From: Nitrospira sp. UBA5699
GTDB taxonomy: Bacteria > Nitrospirota > Nitrospiria > Nitrospirales > Nitrospiraceae
NCBI GenBank assembly: GCA_002420105.1
Contig: DIHJ01000038.1
Span: 63,763 to 127,762, forward strand
Length of the DNA: 64,000 nucleotides
Reading direction: 5' to 3'
Shown: positions 53,909 to 63,542 of the stretch, piece after piece
How the letters are laid out: each line of letters opens with the position of its first letter
How positions within the stretch are numbered: position 1 is the first letter of the stretch
Position numbers and translations under genes: made by a program
The notes under the pieces: model-generated
Told to the model about the DNA's origin: nothing
Database searches by the model: none
Seen by the model: only the letters and a program-made list of their open reading frames with translations

Positions 53909-54559
53909 GTGGCCGATCGTGCCGTCGGTATTCCCTTTGCCAAAGAGGGATTTCCCTTCATCGGAGCTGCGGCCGGCGTTACACTGCTGGCAGGGTGGCT
54001 GGGGTGGACCGTCGCGGCGGCCGGGGCCGCGGGGTTGACGCTCTTTGTGTCCTGGTTCTTCCGGAATCCCGCGCGGGTCATCCCTCAGGGGGCCGGGTTG
54101 GTCGTGGCGCCGGGCGACGGAAAAGTCATCGCCATCGAAGAGGAATTCGAGCCGCGCTACCTCAAGGACCGCAGCATTCGGGTCACGATTTTCCTGAACG
54201 TGTTCGATGTACACATCAACCGGATGCCCTGCGAAGGGATCGTGGAAGATGTACAATATCAGCCGGGGTTGTTCCTGGTCGCCAGCAAGCCGGACGCGAC
54301 GATCAAGAACGAGCAGAATGCCCTGATGATCAAAACGGCGAAGGGCGCCAAGGTGCTCTGCGTACAGGTGGCCGGGTTGATTGCCCGGCGGATCGTCTGC
54401 TGGGTGTCTCCCCAAGACAGGGCCGTCCGGGGAGAACGGTTCGGGCTCATTCGCTTCGGTTCGCGGATGGACACCTTTCTTCCGGTGGGAACGGCGATTA
54501 CGGTGGCCGTCGGCGATCGTGTGAAGGGCGGGGAGACCATTCTGGGGGAATTGCGATGA
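53909..54559 (+). CDS. psd: Phosphatidylserine decarboxylase, short proenzyme
   Basis: This 216-residue enzyme makes phosphatidylethanolamine. Two membrane helices are near residues 12-50. FGSRMDTF near the C-terminus holds the Gly-Ser bond that self-cleaves to give the pyruvoyl group. VHINRMPCEG contains the conserved His. GTG start with GAGGA upstream. Its stop overlaps the pssA start (ATGA). Confidence 0.93.
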   Translation: MADRAVGIPFAKEGFPFIGAAAGVTLLAGWLGWTVAAAGAAGLTLFVSWFFRNPARVIPQGAGLVVAPGDGKVIAIEEEFEPRYLKDRSIRVTIFLNVFDVHINRMPCEGIVEDVQYQPGLFLVASKPDATIKNEQNALMIKTAKGAKVLCVQVAGLIARRIVCWVSPQDRAVRGERFGLIRFGSRMDTFLPVGTAITVAVGDRVKGGETILGELR

Positions 54560-55362
54560 AGACCACAGCGCTGCGACAATCCTTCGCCAAGGGCGGCAAG
54601 CGGCACAAGGCCGCCATGCATGTGATCCCGAATCTCTTTACCACCGGCAATCTGTTTTGCGGGGTGTTCGCGATCCTGTCGGTCTTCAACGCGAACTACC
54701 TGGCCGCGGCGATTGCCATTCTGGTCGCGATGGTTTTCGATGTGCTGGACGGCAAGTCCGCGCGATTGACGAACAGCACCAGCCACTTCGGTCTGGAGTA
54801 CGATTCCCTCTCAGACGTGGTGTCGTTCGGAGTCGCTCCGGGATTCCTGATCTACTCCTGGGCGCTCAGCGGGCAGGGGACCTTCGGCATCGCCGTGATG
54901 TTCGCCTACGTGGCGATGGGCGCGGTGCGGCTCGCCCGCTTCAACTCGACGGTTGCCGTGTCGGACGGCAAGTACTTTACGGGACTGGCGATTCCCGCGG
55001 CCGCGGGGGTCGTGGCGTCCCTGGTGATTTTCGACCACCATATCGTGCGGATGGGCGCGGAAGTGAAGCCGGTGTTCGTTCTGGTCATCACGCTGGTGTT
55101 GTCCTTCCTGATGGTCAGCACGATCAAGTATCGCAGCTTCAAGGATATGAAGTTTCGCGGGGGCCAGCATATTACGTATTTGGTCTGGGGCATCCTCGGA
55201 CTGGTCCTGGTGGCAGCCTGGCCCCAGGTTATGTTATTTGTACTCTTCGCCGGGTACGCCTTGCTCGGGCCTGTCGAGCGCATCATCGGGATGTTCGGCA
55301 AACTCGGCGGGAAACAGGCTCAGTCGAAGAGGGAACAGTCCGCAGTCGAACAAAAGTTCTAG
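54556..55362 (+). CDS. pssA: CDP-diacylglycerol-serine O-phosphatidyltransferase
   Basis: This 268-residue membrane enzyme makes phosphatidylserine, the substrate of the adjacent Psd. The CDP-alcohol phosphotransferase motif DG-x2-AR-x8-G-x3-D-x3-D is seen starting at DGKSARLTNSTSHFG and ending DSLSD. About seven membrane helices are present. It is translationally coupled to psd, placing both steps of PE synthesis in one unit. Confidence 0.95.
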   Translation: MKTTALRQSFAKGGKRHKAAMHVIPNLFTTGNLFCGVFAILSVFNANYLAAAIAILVAMVFDVLDGKSARLTNSTSHFGLEYDSLSDVVSFGVAPGFLIYSWALSGQGTFGIAVMFAYVAMGAVRLARFNSTVAVSDGKYFTGLAIPAAAGVVASLVIFDHHIVRMGAEVKPVFVLVITLVLSFLMVSTIKYRSFKDMKFRGGQHITYLVWGILGLVLVAAWPQVMLFVLFAGYALLGPVERIIGMFGKLGGKQAQSKREQSAVEQKF

Positions 55363-55384
55363 CGGCGACGACGAGGAGTAGTAC

Positions 55385-55625
55385 GCAGACCGCCCGGTCA
55401 TGGAGAGAGCTGGTGGATGGTGCGAACCAGCCCGGGTCATGCCGAACTCGCCTCCGAGCCAGAACCCGTGAAATCCGAGTAGTGGGTTCCGCCTCGCCCC
55501 CGTCACGGGCCGAACGAAGGGCATGGACAGCGGTCGTGTTGTCCGTGCCGAATCAGGGTGGTACCACGGAGCCGTCTGAAGCCTCCGTCCCTGGGCCTGA
55601 GGGATGGAGGCTTTTGCATTTTTTG
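55385..55625 (+). promoter_or_regulatory. T-box riboswitch with Leu (CUC) specifier
   Basis: The stem I distal region GCTGGTGGATGGTGCGAACC is followed by GAACTCGCC with specifier CTC at 55447-55449 (Leu). The T-box AGGGTGGTACCACGG lies at 55555-55569. The antiterminator forms from AGGG and CGGAG with CTCCG and CCCT across the TGGTACCA bulge that reads the tRNA 3' end. It is exclusive with the terminator at 55581-55625. Uncharged leucyl-tRNA would therefore switch on leuA. Confidence 0.92.
55581..55625 (+). terminator. T-box-controlled intrinsic terminator
   Basis: GCCTCCGTCCCT (55581-55592) pairs with AGGGATGGAGGC (55600-55611), followed by TTTTGCATTTTTT. Its left arm is shared with the antiterminator of the T-box. 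Confidence 0.92.
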
Positions 55626-55644
55626 AGCGGAGAGAGGTGAGACG

Positions 55645-57192
55645 ATGACACGCATGATCAGAATTTTCGATACGACGTTGCGCGACGGAGAGCAGTCTCC
55701 CGGCGCGAGCATGAACGTGGAAGAAAAGGTCATGGTGGCCAAACAGCTGGCGCGGCTCGGCGTGGATATCATCGAGGCGGGGTTTGCCTACAGTTCGCCC
55801 GGCGATTTCGAAGCGGTGCGCCGGATCGCGCGGGAAGTCGAAGGGCCCACGATCTGCAGCCTGGCCCGCGCCCGCCCGGAGGACATTGATCGGGCCTGGG
55901 AGGCGCTGAAAGGCGCGCCCAAGGTCCGCATCCATACGTTCCTGTCGACCTCCGACATCCATTTGAAGCATCAGTTCCGGATGACGCGCGAGGAGGCGAA
56001 AGCGCGCGCGGTGGACATGGTCAGGCGGGCGAGGGGCTATGTCGAGGATGTCGAATTCTCCCCGATGGACGCCAGTCGATCCGATCCGGCCTACCTGTAT
56101 GAGGTGATCGAGGCCGTGATCGCGGCCGGTGCCGGGACGGTGAATATTCCGGACACCGTCGGCTACGCCATTCCACAGGAGTTCGGCCGGCTCATCAGGG
56201 GAATCAGGGAACATGTTCCCAATATCTCCAAGGCGGTGATCTCCGTGCATTGTCACAACGATTTGGGGCTTGCGGTGGCGAACAGCCTGGCCGCGGTGAT
56301 GGAGGGGGCCGGGCAGGTCGAGTGCACCATCAACGGAATCGGCGAACGGGCGGGCAATACGTCGCTGGAAGAGGTCGTGATGGGCTTGCGGACCCGCAAG
56401 GATCTCTATCAGGCCGACACGAAGATCCACACGGAGGAAATCTCGAAGACCAGCCGGTTGGTCAGCAAGATTACGGGCATGGTGGTGCAGCCGAACAAGG
56501 CGATCGTCGGGGCGAACGCGTTCGCCCACACCTCCGGCATTCATCAGGACGGCCTGCTGAAAGACAAGACCACGTACGAAATCATGCGGCCCGAGTCGAT
56601 CGGGTTGGTCGAAAGCAAGATGGTCATGGGCAAGCTCTCGGGACGGCATGCGTTCCGCCAGCGGCTCGAGGAATTGGGGTACAAACTGACGGATGAAGAA
56701 GTCAACCATGCCTTCGAGCGGTTCAAAAAGCTCGCCGACCACAAGAAGGAGATCTACGAAGAGGATCTCGAAGTGATCGTGTCGGAGGAGCTGGCCAAGA
56801 TGGCGGATCGCATCACCCTGAAGTCCTTCCGGGTTCAAAGCGGAACGGATCAGGTTCCGACCGCGACGGTCGAACTGGAAATCGACGGAAAATCCATCGT
56901 CCAGACCGGTACCGGAGACGGACCGGTGGATGCCGTCTATCGGACCATCGCCGCGATTACTCAGACCAAGAGCAAACTGCTCATGTACGTGGTCAAGGCG
57001 ATTACGGGGGGTACCGACGCGCAGGGCGAAGTCTCCGTCCGCGTACAGGAGGACGGACGGACCGTCTCGGGCCACGGGGCCGACACCGACATCATCACGG
57101 CCTCGGCGCGCGCGTATTTGAGCGCGTTGAACAAGCTGGCCTATCTGGCGGCGAAACAGGCGCAAGGCGAGCAGAAGGTGAACTTGATTTAG
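55645..57192 (+). CDS. leuA: 2-isopropylmalate synthase
   Basis: This 515-residue enzyme is the committed step of leucine synthesis. The catalytic and metal motifs are [14 protein letters not shown] and [16 protein letters not shown]. The C-terminal LeuA dimer domain (about 390-510) binds leucine for feedback inhibition. AGAGAGGTGAG precedes the ATG. It is controlled by the T-box upstream, so both tRNA charging and free leucine regulate this step. Confidence 0.96.
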   Translation: MTRMIRIFDTTLRDGEQSPGASMNVEEKVMVAKQLARLGVDIIEAGFAYSSPGDFEAVRRIAREVEGPTICSLARARPEDIDRAWEALKGAPKVRIHTFLSTSDIHLKHQFRMTREEAKARAVDMVRRARGYVEDVEFSPMDASRSDPAYLYEVIEAVIAAGAGTVNIPDTVGYAIPQEFGRLIRGIREHVPNISKAVISVHCHNDLGLAVANSLAAVMEGAGQVECTINGIGERAGNTSLEEVVMGLRTRKDLYQADTKIHTEEISKTSRLVSKITGMVVQPNKAIVGANAFAHTSGIHQDGLLKDKTTYEIMRPESIGLVESKMVMGKLSGRHAFRQRLEELGYKLTDEEVNHAFERFKKLADHKKEIYEEDLEVIVSEELAKMADRITLKSFRVQSGTDQVPTATVELEIDGKSIVQTGTGDGPVDAVYRTIAAITQTKSKLLMYVVKAITGGTDAQGEVSVRVQEDGRTVSGHGADTDIITASARAYLSALNKLAYLAAKQAQGEQKVNLI

Positions 57193-57213
57193 CCGGGACC
57201 CCCACGGTACAGT
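57184..57213 (+). promoter_or_regulatory. Promoter for the cupin-leuB unit
   Basis: TTGATT (57184-57189) and TACAGT (57208-57213) are 18 bases apart. The -35 box overlaps the leuA stop region. The -10 region GGTACAGTGAC matches the rpmE promoter. Confidence 0.5.
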
Positions 57214-57254
57214 GACCGGTTCGCAAGCATTGCGGCGGGCATGCGGGGGCATTT

Positions 57255-57617
57255 GTGTTGAAGGTCACGCTGTCAGATCGTCCCGAGTTTCTGGCCGGCG
57301 ATCATACGCGTCTGCGGGAGATCTTCCACCCGGCCAAGCATCAACTGAAACTGGGTTATAGCCTGGCCCACGGGACGCTGGCCCCGGGGCAACGGTCGAA
57401 ACGGCACGTCCTGGTCTCGTCGGAAGTCTATTACTTCATCGCGGGCCGGGGACGGTTCACGGTCGACGGCGAGGTCGTGTCGGTCGAGGCCGGCGCCACG
57501 TTGTACGTGCCGCCGGGGGCGACGCAGTCGCTGGAGAACACGGGCGACAGCCGGATCGAGTTTCTCTGTCTGGTGGATCCGGCCTGGAAAGTCGAAGACG
57601 AAACAATCGTGGAATAG
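57255..57617 (+). CDS. Cupin domain protein
   Basis: This is a 120-residue single cupin. Motif 1 is seen around [25 protein letters not shown] and motif 2 as [13 protein letters not shown]. The His/Glu metal ligands are partly degenerate. GTG start, next codon TTG. It lies between leuA and leuB, but no role in leucine synthesis is known. Confidence 0.82.
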   Translation: MLKVTLSDRPEFLAGDHTRLREIFHPAKHQLKLGYSLAHGTLAPGQRSKRHVLVSSEVYYFIAGRGRFTVDGEVVSVEAGATLYVPPGATQSLENTGDSRIEFLCLVDPAWKVEDETIVE

Positions 57618-57649
57618 CTGATCGCACAGTAACGAAGGAGTGGCGCGAC

Positions 57650-58723
57650 GTGAAGGCGAAGATTGCGGTGCTGGCGGGAGACGGCGTCGGGCGGGAAATC
57701 GTTCCCGAAGCGGTGAAGGTGCTGAAGGCGGTGGCCGAGAAGTTCGGCCATCAGTTCGAGTTTGCGGCCGGAGACGTCGGAGGGCAGGCGATCGACAAGG
57801 TCGGCGTGCCGCTCCCGCAGGATACGCTCGCGTTGGCCAAACAGAGCGATGCCGTGCTGTTGGGCGCCGTCGGCGGCCCGAAATGGGAGGGACTCGAGTA
57901 CAGCCTGCGTCCCGAGCGCGCGCTGCTGGGCCTGCGTGAGCAGTTGGGGCTCTATGCGAACCTCCGCCCCGCGAAGTTGTACGGCGTGCTGGCCGATGCC
58001 TCGACCCTCAAGAAGGAAGTCATCGAGGGCATCGACATCCTCGTGATCCGCGAGCTGACCGGCGGCATCTATTTCGGCAGGCCGAAGGGCATCGAGAAGC
58101 TTCCCAACGGCAGCGAGCGCGGCGTCAACACCGAGATCTATACCACCGAGGAGATTCGTCGCATCGCGAAGGTGGCGTTCGAAGCGGCGCGCAAGCGAAG
58201 GAAGAAAGTCACGTCGGTCGACAAGGCGAACGTCCTCGAGTCTTCCGAGCTGTGGCGGCGCGTCGTCATCGACGTCCACAAGGACTATCCCGATGTGGAG
58301 TTGCATCACATCTACGTCGATAATGCCGCCATGCAGTTGGTCCGCAATCCCCGTCAGTTCGACGTGATGCTGTGCAACAACATTTTCGGCGACATTCTCA
58401 GCGATGAAGCGGCGATGTTGACCGGCTCCATCGGCATGCTCCCCTCCGCCAGCATCGGCGCCCAGGTCGGCTTGTTCGAGCCGATCCACGGGAGCGCTCC
58501 CGATATCGCCGGCAAGAACATCGCCAACCCCATCGCGACCATCGCCTCGGCGGCGATGATGCTGTCCTATGCGTTCAAGCTGGATAAGGAAGCGGAAGTG
58601 ATCGAACAGGCCATCGTGAAGACCCTCGATCTCGGCTATCGCACGAAGGATATTCAGAGCCCGGGGGCTCGGCTCGTGGGGACTACGGAAATGGGCGACG
58701 CGATTCTGAGGAATCTGCACTAA
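57650..58723 (+). CDS. leuB: 3-isopropylmalate dehydrogenase
   Basis: This 357-residue NAD enzyme performs the third leucine step. [36 protein letters not shown] and [18 protein letters not shown] are the family motifs. GTG start with GAAGGAG upstream. leuC and leuD are not in the window. Confidence 0.96.
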   Translation: MKAKIAVLAGDGVGREIVPEAVKVLKAVAEKFGHQFEFAAGDVGGQAIDKVGVPLPQDTLALAKQSDAVLLGAVGGPKWEGLEYSLRPERALLGLREQLGLYANLRPAKLYGVLADASTLKKEVIEGIDILVIRELTGGIYFGRPKGIEKLPNGSERGVNTEIYTTEEIRRIAKVAFEAARKRRKKVTSVDKANVLESSELWRRVVIDVHKDYPDVELHHIYVDNAAMQLVRNPRQFDVMLCNNIFGDILSDEAAMLTGSIGMLPSASIGAQVGLFEPIHGSAPDIAGKNIANPIATIASAAMMLSYAFKLDKEAEVIEQAIVKTLDLGYRTKDIQSPGARLVGTTEMGDAILRNLH

Positions 58724-58734
58724 CCGATGGGTGG

Positions 58735-59943
58735 ATGATGCCGACCGAAGTCAACGCCGGCACGATCCGCACGGCGGCTGGAAACGGCGACTGCGGAGCA
58801 ACGGGCGATGGCGCGCTCGCCGTCGCGGCCTGTCTCAACGAGCCCAAAGGGGTGACGATCGACGGGCAGGGAAACCTCCTTATCGCGGACTCGGAGAATC
58901 ACCTCGTGCGGAAAGTGGACCGCGCGACCGGCCTGATCGCCACGATCGCCGGCTGTGCGGGCGCTCTCGAGCCCCGGCTCGAAGTCGTGAAGCCTGGTCC
59001 GGCGCCGGAGGGGGACAATGACGATCCGTTTTCGGACGCCGGTACCATGGGAGAACGGGCGTTCGCCCAGCAGACCGATTTGAGCGGAACGGTTCGCTAT
59101 GTGGTCAACGGCGCCGGAGTCGTCAAGCGATTCGGCGGCGACGGCGGCTCGGCCGGGCAGGCGTTCTTGAATTTTCCGACAGCGGTGGCCGTCGACGGCG
59201 CGGGGCACGTATACATTGCCGACACCATGAATCATCGGGTCCGCCGTGTCGAGGCCGGCACGGGGGTGATCACGACGATCGCCGGTGTCGGGCAACCGCG
59301 ATTCGGCGGCGACGGCGGCCCGGCCGTGGCGGCGGGCCTGAACGAGCCGGCCGCGTTGGCCGTGGACGAGAGGGGGACGTTGTATATCGCGGATCAGAGC
59401 AACAATCGCGTCCGGGCGATCGATTTGTCGACGGGAATCATCCGTACGATCGCCGGGACGGGCTCCGCCGCGTACGACGGAGACGGGATGAAGGCGACCG
59501 AGGCAAGTCTCGCGGGCCCCAGCGGCCTGGCGCTCGGCCCGGACGGCACCCTCTACATCGCCGACACCTTCAACGGACGCATCCGTGCCGTGCATCCTGT
59601 GAGCGGTGTGCTCAGTACGGTTGCGGGCGACGGAGGTGAATATCGTTATCAGGGGGCCGTCGAACCGCCTTCGACGAGCTTGTCCAGACCGTCCGGAATT
59701 GCCCTTGACGCAGCGGGGAATCTGTTTATCACCGATTCCGACAATCATCTCGTCAGGCGCTGGGACCGGGCCAACGGACGTCTGGAGCGTCTGGCCGGCG
59801 TCGGGGTGGCCAATTTCGGCGGCGACGGCGGAACGGCCCTGGAGGCCAGCCTGAATTATCCGTTTGGCATCGCGCTGAATCGCGAGGGACACGTGTTCAT
59901 CGCCGATACGTTTAATCATCGGATCCGTGAAATCATTTTATAG
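58735..59943 (+). CDS. NHL-repeat beta-propeller protein
   Basis: This is a 402-residue protein built of about six NHL repeats (for example GHVYIADTMNHRVRRV, GTLYIADQSNNRVRAI, GNLFITDSDNHLVRR), giving a six-bladed propeller. A 35-residue insert interrupts the first two blades. No signal peptide is seen, so it is probably cytoplasmic, unusual for this type. No catalytic residues can be assigned. It starts 11 bases after leuB and ends 10 before asd, so it is part of that operon. Confidence 0.8.
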   Translation: MMPTEVNAGTIRTAAGNGDCGATGDGALAVAACLNEPKGVTIDGQGNLLIADSENHLVRKVDRATGLIATIAGCAGALEPRLEVVKPGPAPEGDNDDPFSDAGTMGERAFAQQTDLSGTVRYVVNGAGVVKRFGGDGGSAGQAFLNFPTAVAVDGAGHVYIADTMNHRVRRVEAGTGVITTIAGVGQPRFGGDGGPAVAAGLNEPAALAVDERGTLYIADQSNNRVRAIDLSTGIIRTIAGTGSAAYDGDGMKATEASLAGPSGLALGPDGTLYIADTFNGRIRAVHPVSGVLSTVAGDGGEYRYQGAVEPPSTSLSRPSGIALDAAGNLFITDSDNHLVRRWDRANGRLERLAGVGVANFGGDGGTALEASLNYPFGIALNREGHVFIADTFNHRIREIIL

Positions 59944-59953
59944 GTAGCCTCGT

Positions 59954-60976
59954 ATGCTGCAGAAGAAATCGGGATATGTGGTGGCGATTCTCGGCGCGAC
60001 CGGTGCGGTGGGGAAGGAAACGCTCGAGATTCTCGAAGAGCGGAAGTTTCCTCTGGCCTTGCTGAAACTGTTCGCCTCGAAGCGGTCTGCGGGCGAAGTG
60101 CTGGCCTGTCAGGACAAGGAATGGAAAGTCGAGGAGTTGACGCCCGACGTGTCGTTTGCCGGGGTCGACATCGCGCTCATCTCGGCGACCGACGCGATCA
60201 GCCGCGAATACGGGCAACGACTCGGTGCGGCCGGCGTGGCGGTGATCGACGACAGCGGCGTCTTTCGCATGGAAGCCGACGTTCCCTTGGTGGTGCCGGA
60301 GGTCAACGCCCATGCGCTCCGCGCGATGCCCCGCGGCATCGTTTCGATTCCCAATTGTACGACCACTCCGCTGGTGATGGCGCTCAAGCCGCTGCAAGAT
60401 TCAGTCGGGGTGAAGCGCGTCGTGGTGACGACGTTCCAGTCGGTTTCAGGGACCGGCGCCGCGGCGATGGACGAACTGCTGACCCAGACGAAAGATCTGA
60501 TGGCCTTCCGCGACGCGAAGGCCGAAGTGTATCCGTATCAGATCGCGTTCAATCTCCTGCCGCACATCGGTTCCTTCAACGAGGGAGGAGACTGTTCCGA
60601 AGAGGTGAAGATCGCCAACGAGACGAGGAAGATTCTCGGCGCCCCCCGGCTGCGCGTGACGGCGACGACGGTCCGGGTGCCCGTGTTGCGGTGTCATTCC
60701 GAGGCGGTCAACGTCGAATTGGAACGTCCGCTCACGCCGAACGAAGCCCGCGCGGCGCTGGCCGCCATGCCGGGCGTCATCGTCTACGATGACCCGGGCA
60801 GGAAACTCTACCCCATGCCGTTGGACGCGACCGGCAAGGACGAGGTGTATGTCGGCCGCATCAGAACCGACGAATCGATCGCCAACGGCCTGAACCTCTG
60901 GGTCGTGTCGGACAATCTCCGCAAGGGAGCCGCCCTCAATGCGGTGCAGATTGCCGAGTGTCTGGTGAAAGGCTGA
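59954..60976 (+). CDS. asd: Aspartate-semialdehyde dehydrogenase
   Basis: This 340-residue enzyme of the lysine, threonine and methionine branch reduces aspartyl phosphate. The NADP loop is LGATGAVGKETLEIL, and the nucleophile is Cys135 in SIPNCTTTPLVMA. The later AFNLLPHIGSF and RVPVLRCHSEAVNVE carry substrate-binding and catalytic residues. The stop overlaps the next start (TGATG). Confidence 0.96.
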   Translation: MLQKKSGYVVAILGATGAVGKETLEILEERKFPLALLKLFASKRSAGEVLACQDKEWKVEELTPDVSFAGVDIALISATDAISREYGQRLGAAGVAVIDDSGVFRMEADVPLVVPEVNAHALRAMPRGIVSIPNCTTTPLVMALKPLQDSVGVKRVVVTTFQSVSGTGAAAMDELLTQTKDLMAFRDAKAEVYPYQIAFNLLPHIGSFNEGGDCSEEVKIANETRKILGAPRLRVTATTVRVPVLRCHSEAVNVELERPLTPNEARAALAAMPGVIVYDDPGRKLYPMPLDATGKDEVYVGRIRTDESIANGLNLWVVSDNLRKGAALNAVQIAECLVKG

Positions 60977-61230
60977 TGACCGAGTGGGGAACTCTGGGAA
61001 AACTCTTCGTCGGGATCGGGACGGTCGTCGCGGTGCTGGGCGTGCTGTTGCTGTTGGCCGACCGCGTGCCCGGCGTCGGAAGTCTGTTGGGTTGGTTCGG
61101 TAAGCTGCCGGGCGATATCTCCGTCAAGCGCGACCAGTTCAGTTTTTATTTTCCCCTCGGGAGCAGCATCCTCCTCAGCATCGTCCTCAGTCTGCTATTC
61201 TATTTATTGTCATGGCTATTCCGCCGGTAA
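60976..61230 (+). CDS. DUF2905 family membrane protein
   Basis: This is an 84-residue protein with two membrane helices flanking the family signature WFGKLPGDISVKRDQFSFYF. Function unknown. It overlaps asd by one base and the SpoIID-like gene by 19 bases. Confidence 0.85.
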   Translation: MTEWGTLGKLFVGIGTVVAVLGVLLLLADRVPGVGSLLGWFGKLPGDISVKRDQFSFYFPLGSSILLSIVLSLLFYLLSWLFRR

Positions 61231-62441
61231 AGGCAGTGTATCGTCGATTGGCCCTTGGGCTCACGGTCTGGCTGTTTCTGCATGCCGGGGCGACCTGGGC
61301 GGAGGGTGCGCAGTCTCTCCGCGTCCTCCTCTCGGCCGACGTGCACAGGCTGGATGTGCAGGCGGAGGGAGCGGTCTGGGTCACCGACGCAAGCCGCCAG
61401 GGCCGTGCCATGCATTCGGGCGTGCACATTGTGCCCTACGGGAAGGGCTTCCTGGTGAACGGCATCCGTATGCCCCATGAGCGGCTGACGATGAGGGCGG
61501 GCGACCAGGGCCTGACCCTGCTGTTGGCCAGGCCGAACGGAAAGGTCCAGGGAGCGTCCAGGCCGGCGAACGAATTCCGCCTCGCCGTGCCGGTCAGCGG
61601 GCTCGTGCACGTGGCCAGGAAAGGCAAAGGGTTTCTCGTCATCAATCAAGTCGATCTGGAGGAGTACGTCAAGGGTGTGGTTCCCGCGGAAGTCAACTCG
61701 GCCTGGCACCCGGAGATGCTGAAGGCCCAGGCCGTGGCGGCGCGCACCTACGCGCTCTATCAGCAGATGCTGAGCGCGACCCGAGAATACGATGTGGCGG
61801 CGACCGTGCAGGATCAGGTGTACCGGGGAAAGAACGGGATCGATGCGGCGGTCCTCCGCGCGGTCGAGGAAACCAAGGGCCTCGTGCTGACCTACCAGAA
61901 TGCGCCGATTTATGCGGCCTTCTCTTCTACGGCGGCGGGACTGACCGAAGATGCGCTCAACGTGTGGTCGAAGGAATATCCCTACCTCAAAGGCGTGGAA
62001 TGTCCGTTCGATCTGGAGTCCCCCCACTATCAATGGAAGGCCTCATTCCGAATGGACACGCTGGAGCAGAATCTTCGGCAGCAGGGATTCGCCGTCGGGA
62101 CCATCGTGTCGATGACTCCCCTGAGCTTCAGCCGCGGCGGCCGTGTCGCGAAGCTGCGGCTGGTGCATTCGGAAGGGGAGCTGATTCTGCGGGGCGAGGA
62201 TCTCCGCAAGGCGGTGGGATACATGGTCGTGCCGAGCACGCAGTTTACGATCGATTCCGTGGGCCGCGAGATCGTGCTGTCCGGTTACGGCGCCGGTCAT
62301 GCGGTCGGGATGTGTCAATGGGGTGCGAAGGAGCTGGCCGAGCTGGGCTATCCGTTCTCAACGATTCTGCTGTACTACTATCCCGGCACCGAATTGCAGG
62401 ACATGTCGCTGACAAAAACGCCGATCCCTCCGACGTCCTGA
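61212..62441 (+). CDS. SpoIID/LytB domain protein
   Basis: This 409-residue exported protein has a signal peptide ending near GATWAEG. The SpoIID/amidase-enhancer domain follows: GVVPAEVNSAWHPEMLKAQAV with the catalytic-type Glu, SSTAAGLTEDALNVW, and GHAVGMCQWGAKELAELGYP. In sporulating bacteria SpoIID is a peptidoglycan lytic transglycosylase; in Gram-negative bacteria this family probably trims denuded glycan. Its stop overlaps queA by one base. Confidence 0.88.
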   Translation: MAIPPVKAVYRRLALGLTVWLFLHAGATWAEGAQSLRVLLSADVHRLDVQAEGAVWVTDASRQGRAMHSGVHIVPYGKGFLVNGIRMPHERLTMRAGDQGLTLLLARPNGKVQGASRPANEFRLAVPVSGLVHVARKGKGFLVINQVDLEEYVKGVVPAEVNSAWHPEMLKAQAVAARTYALYQQMLSATREYDVAATVQDQVYRGKNGIDAAVLRAVEETKGLVLTYQNAPIYAAFSSTAAGLTEDALNVWSKEYPYLKGVECPFDLESPHYQWKASFRMDTLEQNLRQQGFAVGTIVSMTPLSFSRGGRVAKLRLVHSEGELILRGEDLRKAVGYMVVPSTQFTIDSVGREIVLSGYGAGHAVGMCQWGAKELAELGYPFSTILLYYYPGTELQDMSLTKTPIPPTS

Positions 62442-63484
62442 TGCAGCTCTCCGAGTTCAATTTTCCCTTCGATGCGGCCCTGATCGCGAACGAGCCGGTC
62501 CTCCCGCGCGATCAGGCCAGGCTGCTCGTCATGAATCCGTCCGACCGATCGCTGCTCCACAAGCGCATCGTCGATCTTCCGGACCTGCTGGCGCCGGGCG
62601 ATCTGCTCGTCGTGAACGATACGAAGGTCCGGTCGGCCCGCGTCGTCGGCCGGAAGCCGGCTTCCGGCCGGCCGGTCGAGATCCTGTTCGTCAAAGCCGT
62701 CGCCGACCGCATCTGGGAAGTCCTGATGAAGGGCAAGTGGCGTCCGGGAGAACGCATAGACATTGACGCCCGGACGGTCGTGACGGTGGTCAGCCGGGAC
62801 GACGGCCGGACCGTCGTGCGCATCGAAGGGTCGGTGCCGGTGCCGGAATTCTTCCGGCTGCACGGCCGCATGCCCCTGCCTCCCTACATCAAGCGGCCGC
62901 CGACCGACCGGGATCGCGAGTGGTATCAAACCGTCTTTGCCCATGACGAAGGGGCGATTGCCGCGCCGACCGCCGGGCTTCATTTTACTCCCGCGCTGTT
63001 GACCCGATTGGCGGCTCGGCACATCGTCCTGGCGACGGTGACGTTGCACGTCGGCCTCGGCACGTTCAAGCTGGTGACGGTGGATCGTATTGAAGATCAT
63101 CGGATGGCAGCCGAATGGATCGACGTGGGGACGGATACCGCGGATGCGATCGCGCGCACCAAGAATGCCGGAGGAAAGGTCGTGGCCGTCGGGACTACGG
63201 TCGTGCGGGCGCTGGAAACGGCCGCTCGTGAACGTGGCGCGGTCGCGCCCTATCAGGGAGAAACCAGCCTGTTCATCACGCCGGGGTTTCCTTTTCGCGC
63301 GGTCGATGCCGTCCTGACGAACTTTCACCTGCCGCAGACCACGCTGCTCATGCTGGTCTCCGCCTTCGCCGGAGTCGATCTGCTCAGAGCGGCTTATGAG
63401 GAAGCCGTGCGGGAGCGGTACCGGTTCTACAGTTACGGCGACGCGATGCTGATCACGGAAATGGCAAGAGGCAAAGGGCCATAG
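62441..63484 (+). CDS. queA: S-adenosylmethionine:tRNA ribosyltransferase-isomerase
   Basis: This 347-residue enzyme makes epoxyqueuosine in tRNA. LLVVNDTKVRSARVVG, HDEGAIAAPTAGLHFTP and VTLHVGLGTFKLV are family motifs. The last codons (ARGKGP) fall inside hairpin repeat E, so the repeat supplies the C-terminal residues. Among the tRNAs it serves is tRNA-Asn(GUU), whose gene is in this window. Confidence 0.96.
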   Translation: MQLSEFNFPFDAALIANEPVLPRDQARLLVMNPSDRSLLHKRIVDLPDLLAPGDLLVVNDTKVRSARVVGRKPASGRPVEILFVKAVADRIWEVLMKGKWRPGERIDIDARTVVTVVSRDDGRTVVRIEGSVPVPEFFRLHGRMPLPPYIKRPPTDRDREWYQTVFAHDEGAIAAPTAGLHFTPALLTRLAARHIVLATVTLHVGLGTFKLVTVDRIEDHRMAAEWIDVGTDTADAIARTKNAGGKVVAVGTTVVRALETAARERGAVAPYQGETSLFITPGFPFRAVDAVLTNFHLPQTTLLMLVSAFAGVDLLRAAYEEAVRERYRFYSYGDAMLITEMARGKGP

Positions 63485-63521
63485 GCAAGTGGGACGCCGG
63501 AGCCGGCAATTGCCTCTTGCC
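63463..63521 (+). repeat. Intergenic hairpin repeat, copy E
   Basis: GGCAAGAGGCAA (63463-63474) and TTGCCTCTTGCC (63510-63521) are perfect 12-base arms. The left arm is inside the end of queA. It separates queA from the convergent SurA/PpiD-like gene and could also act on transcription termination. Confidence 0.65.
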
Positions 63522-63542
63522 TCGGACCTCGCGCCGTGTCTG

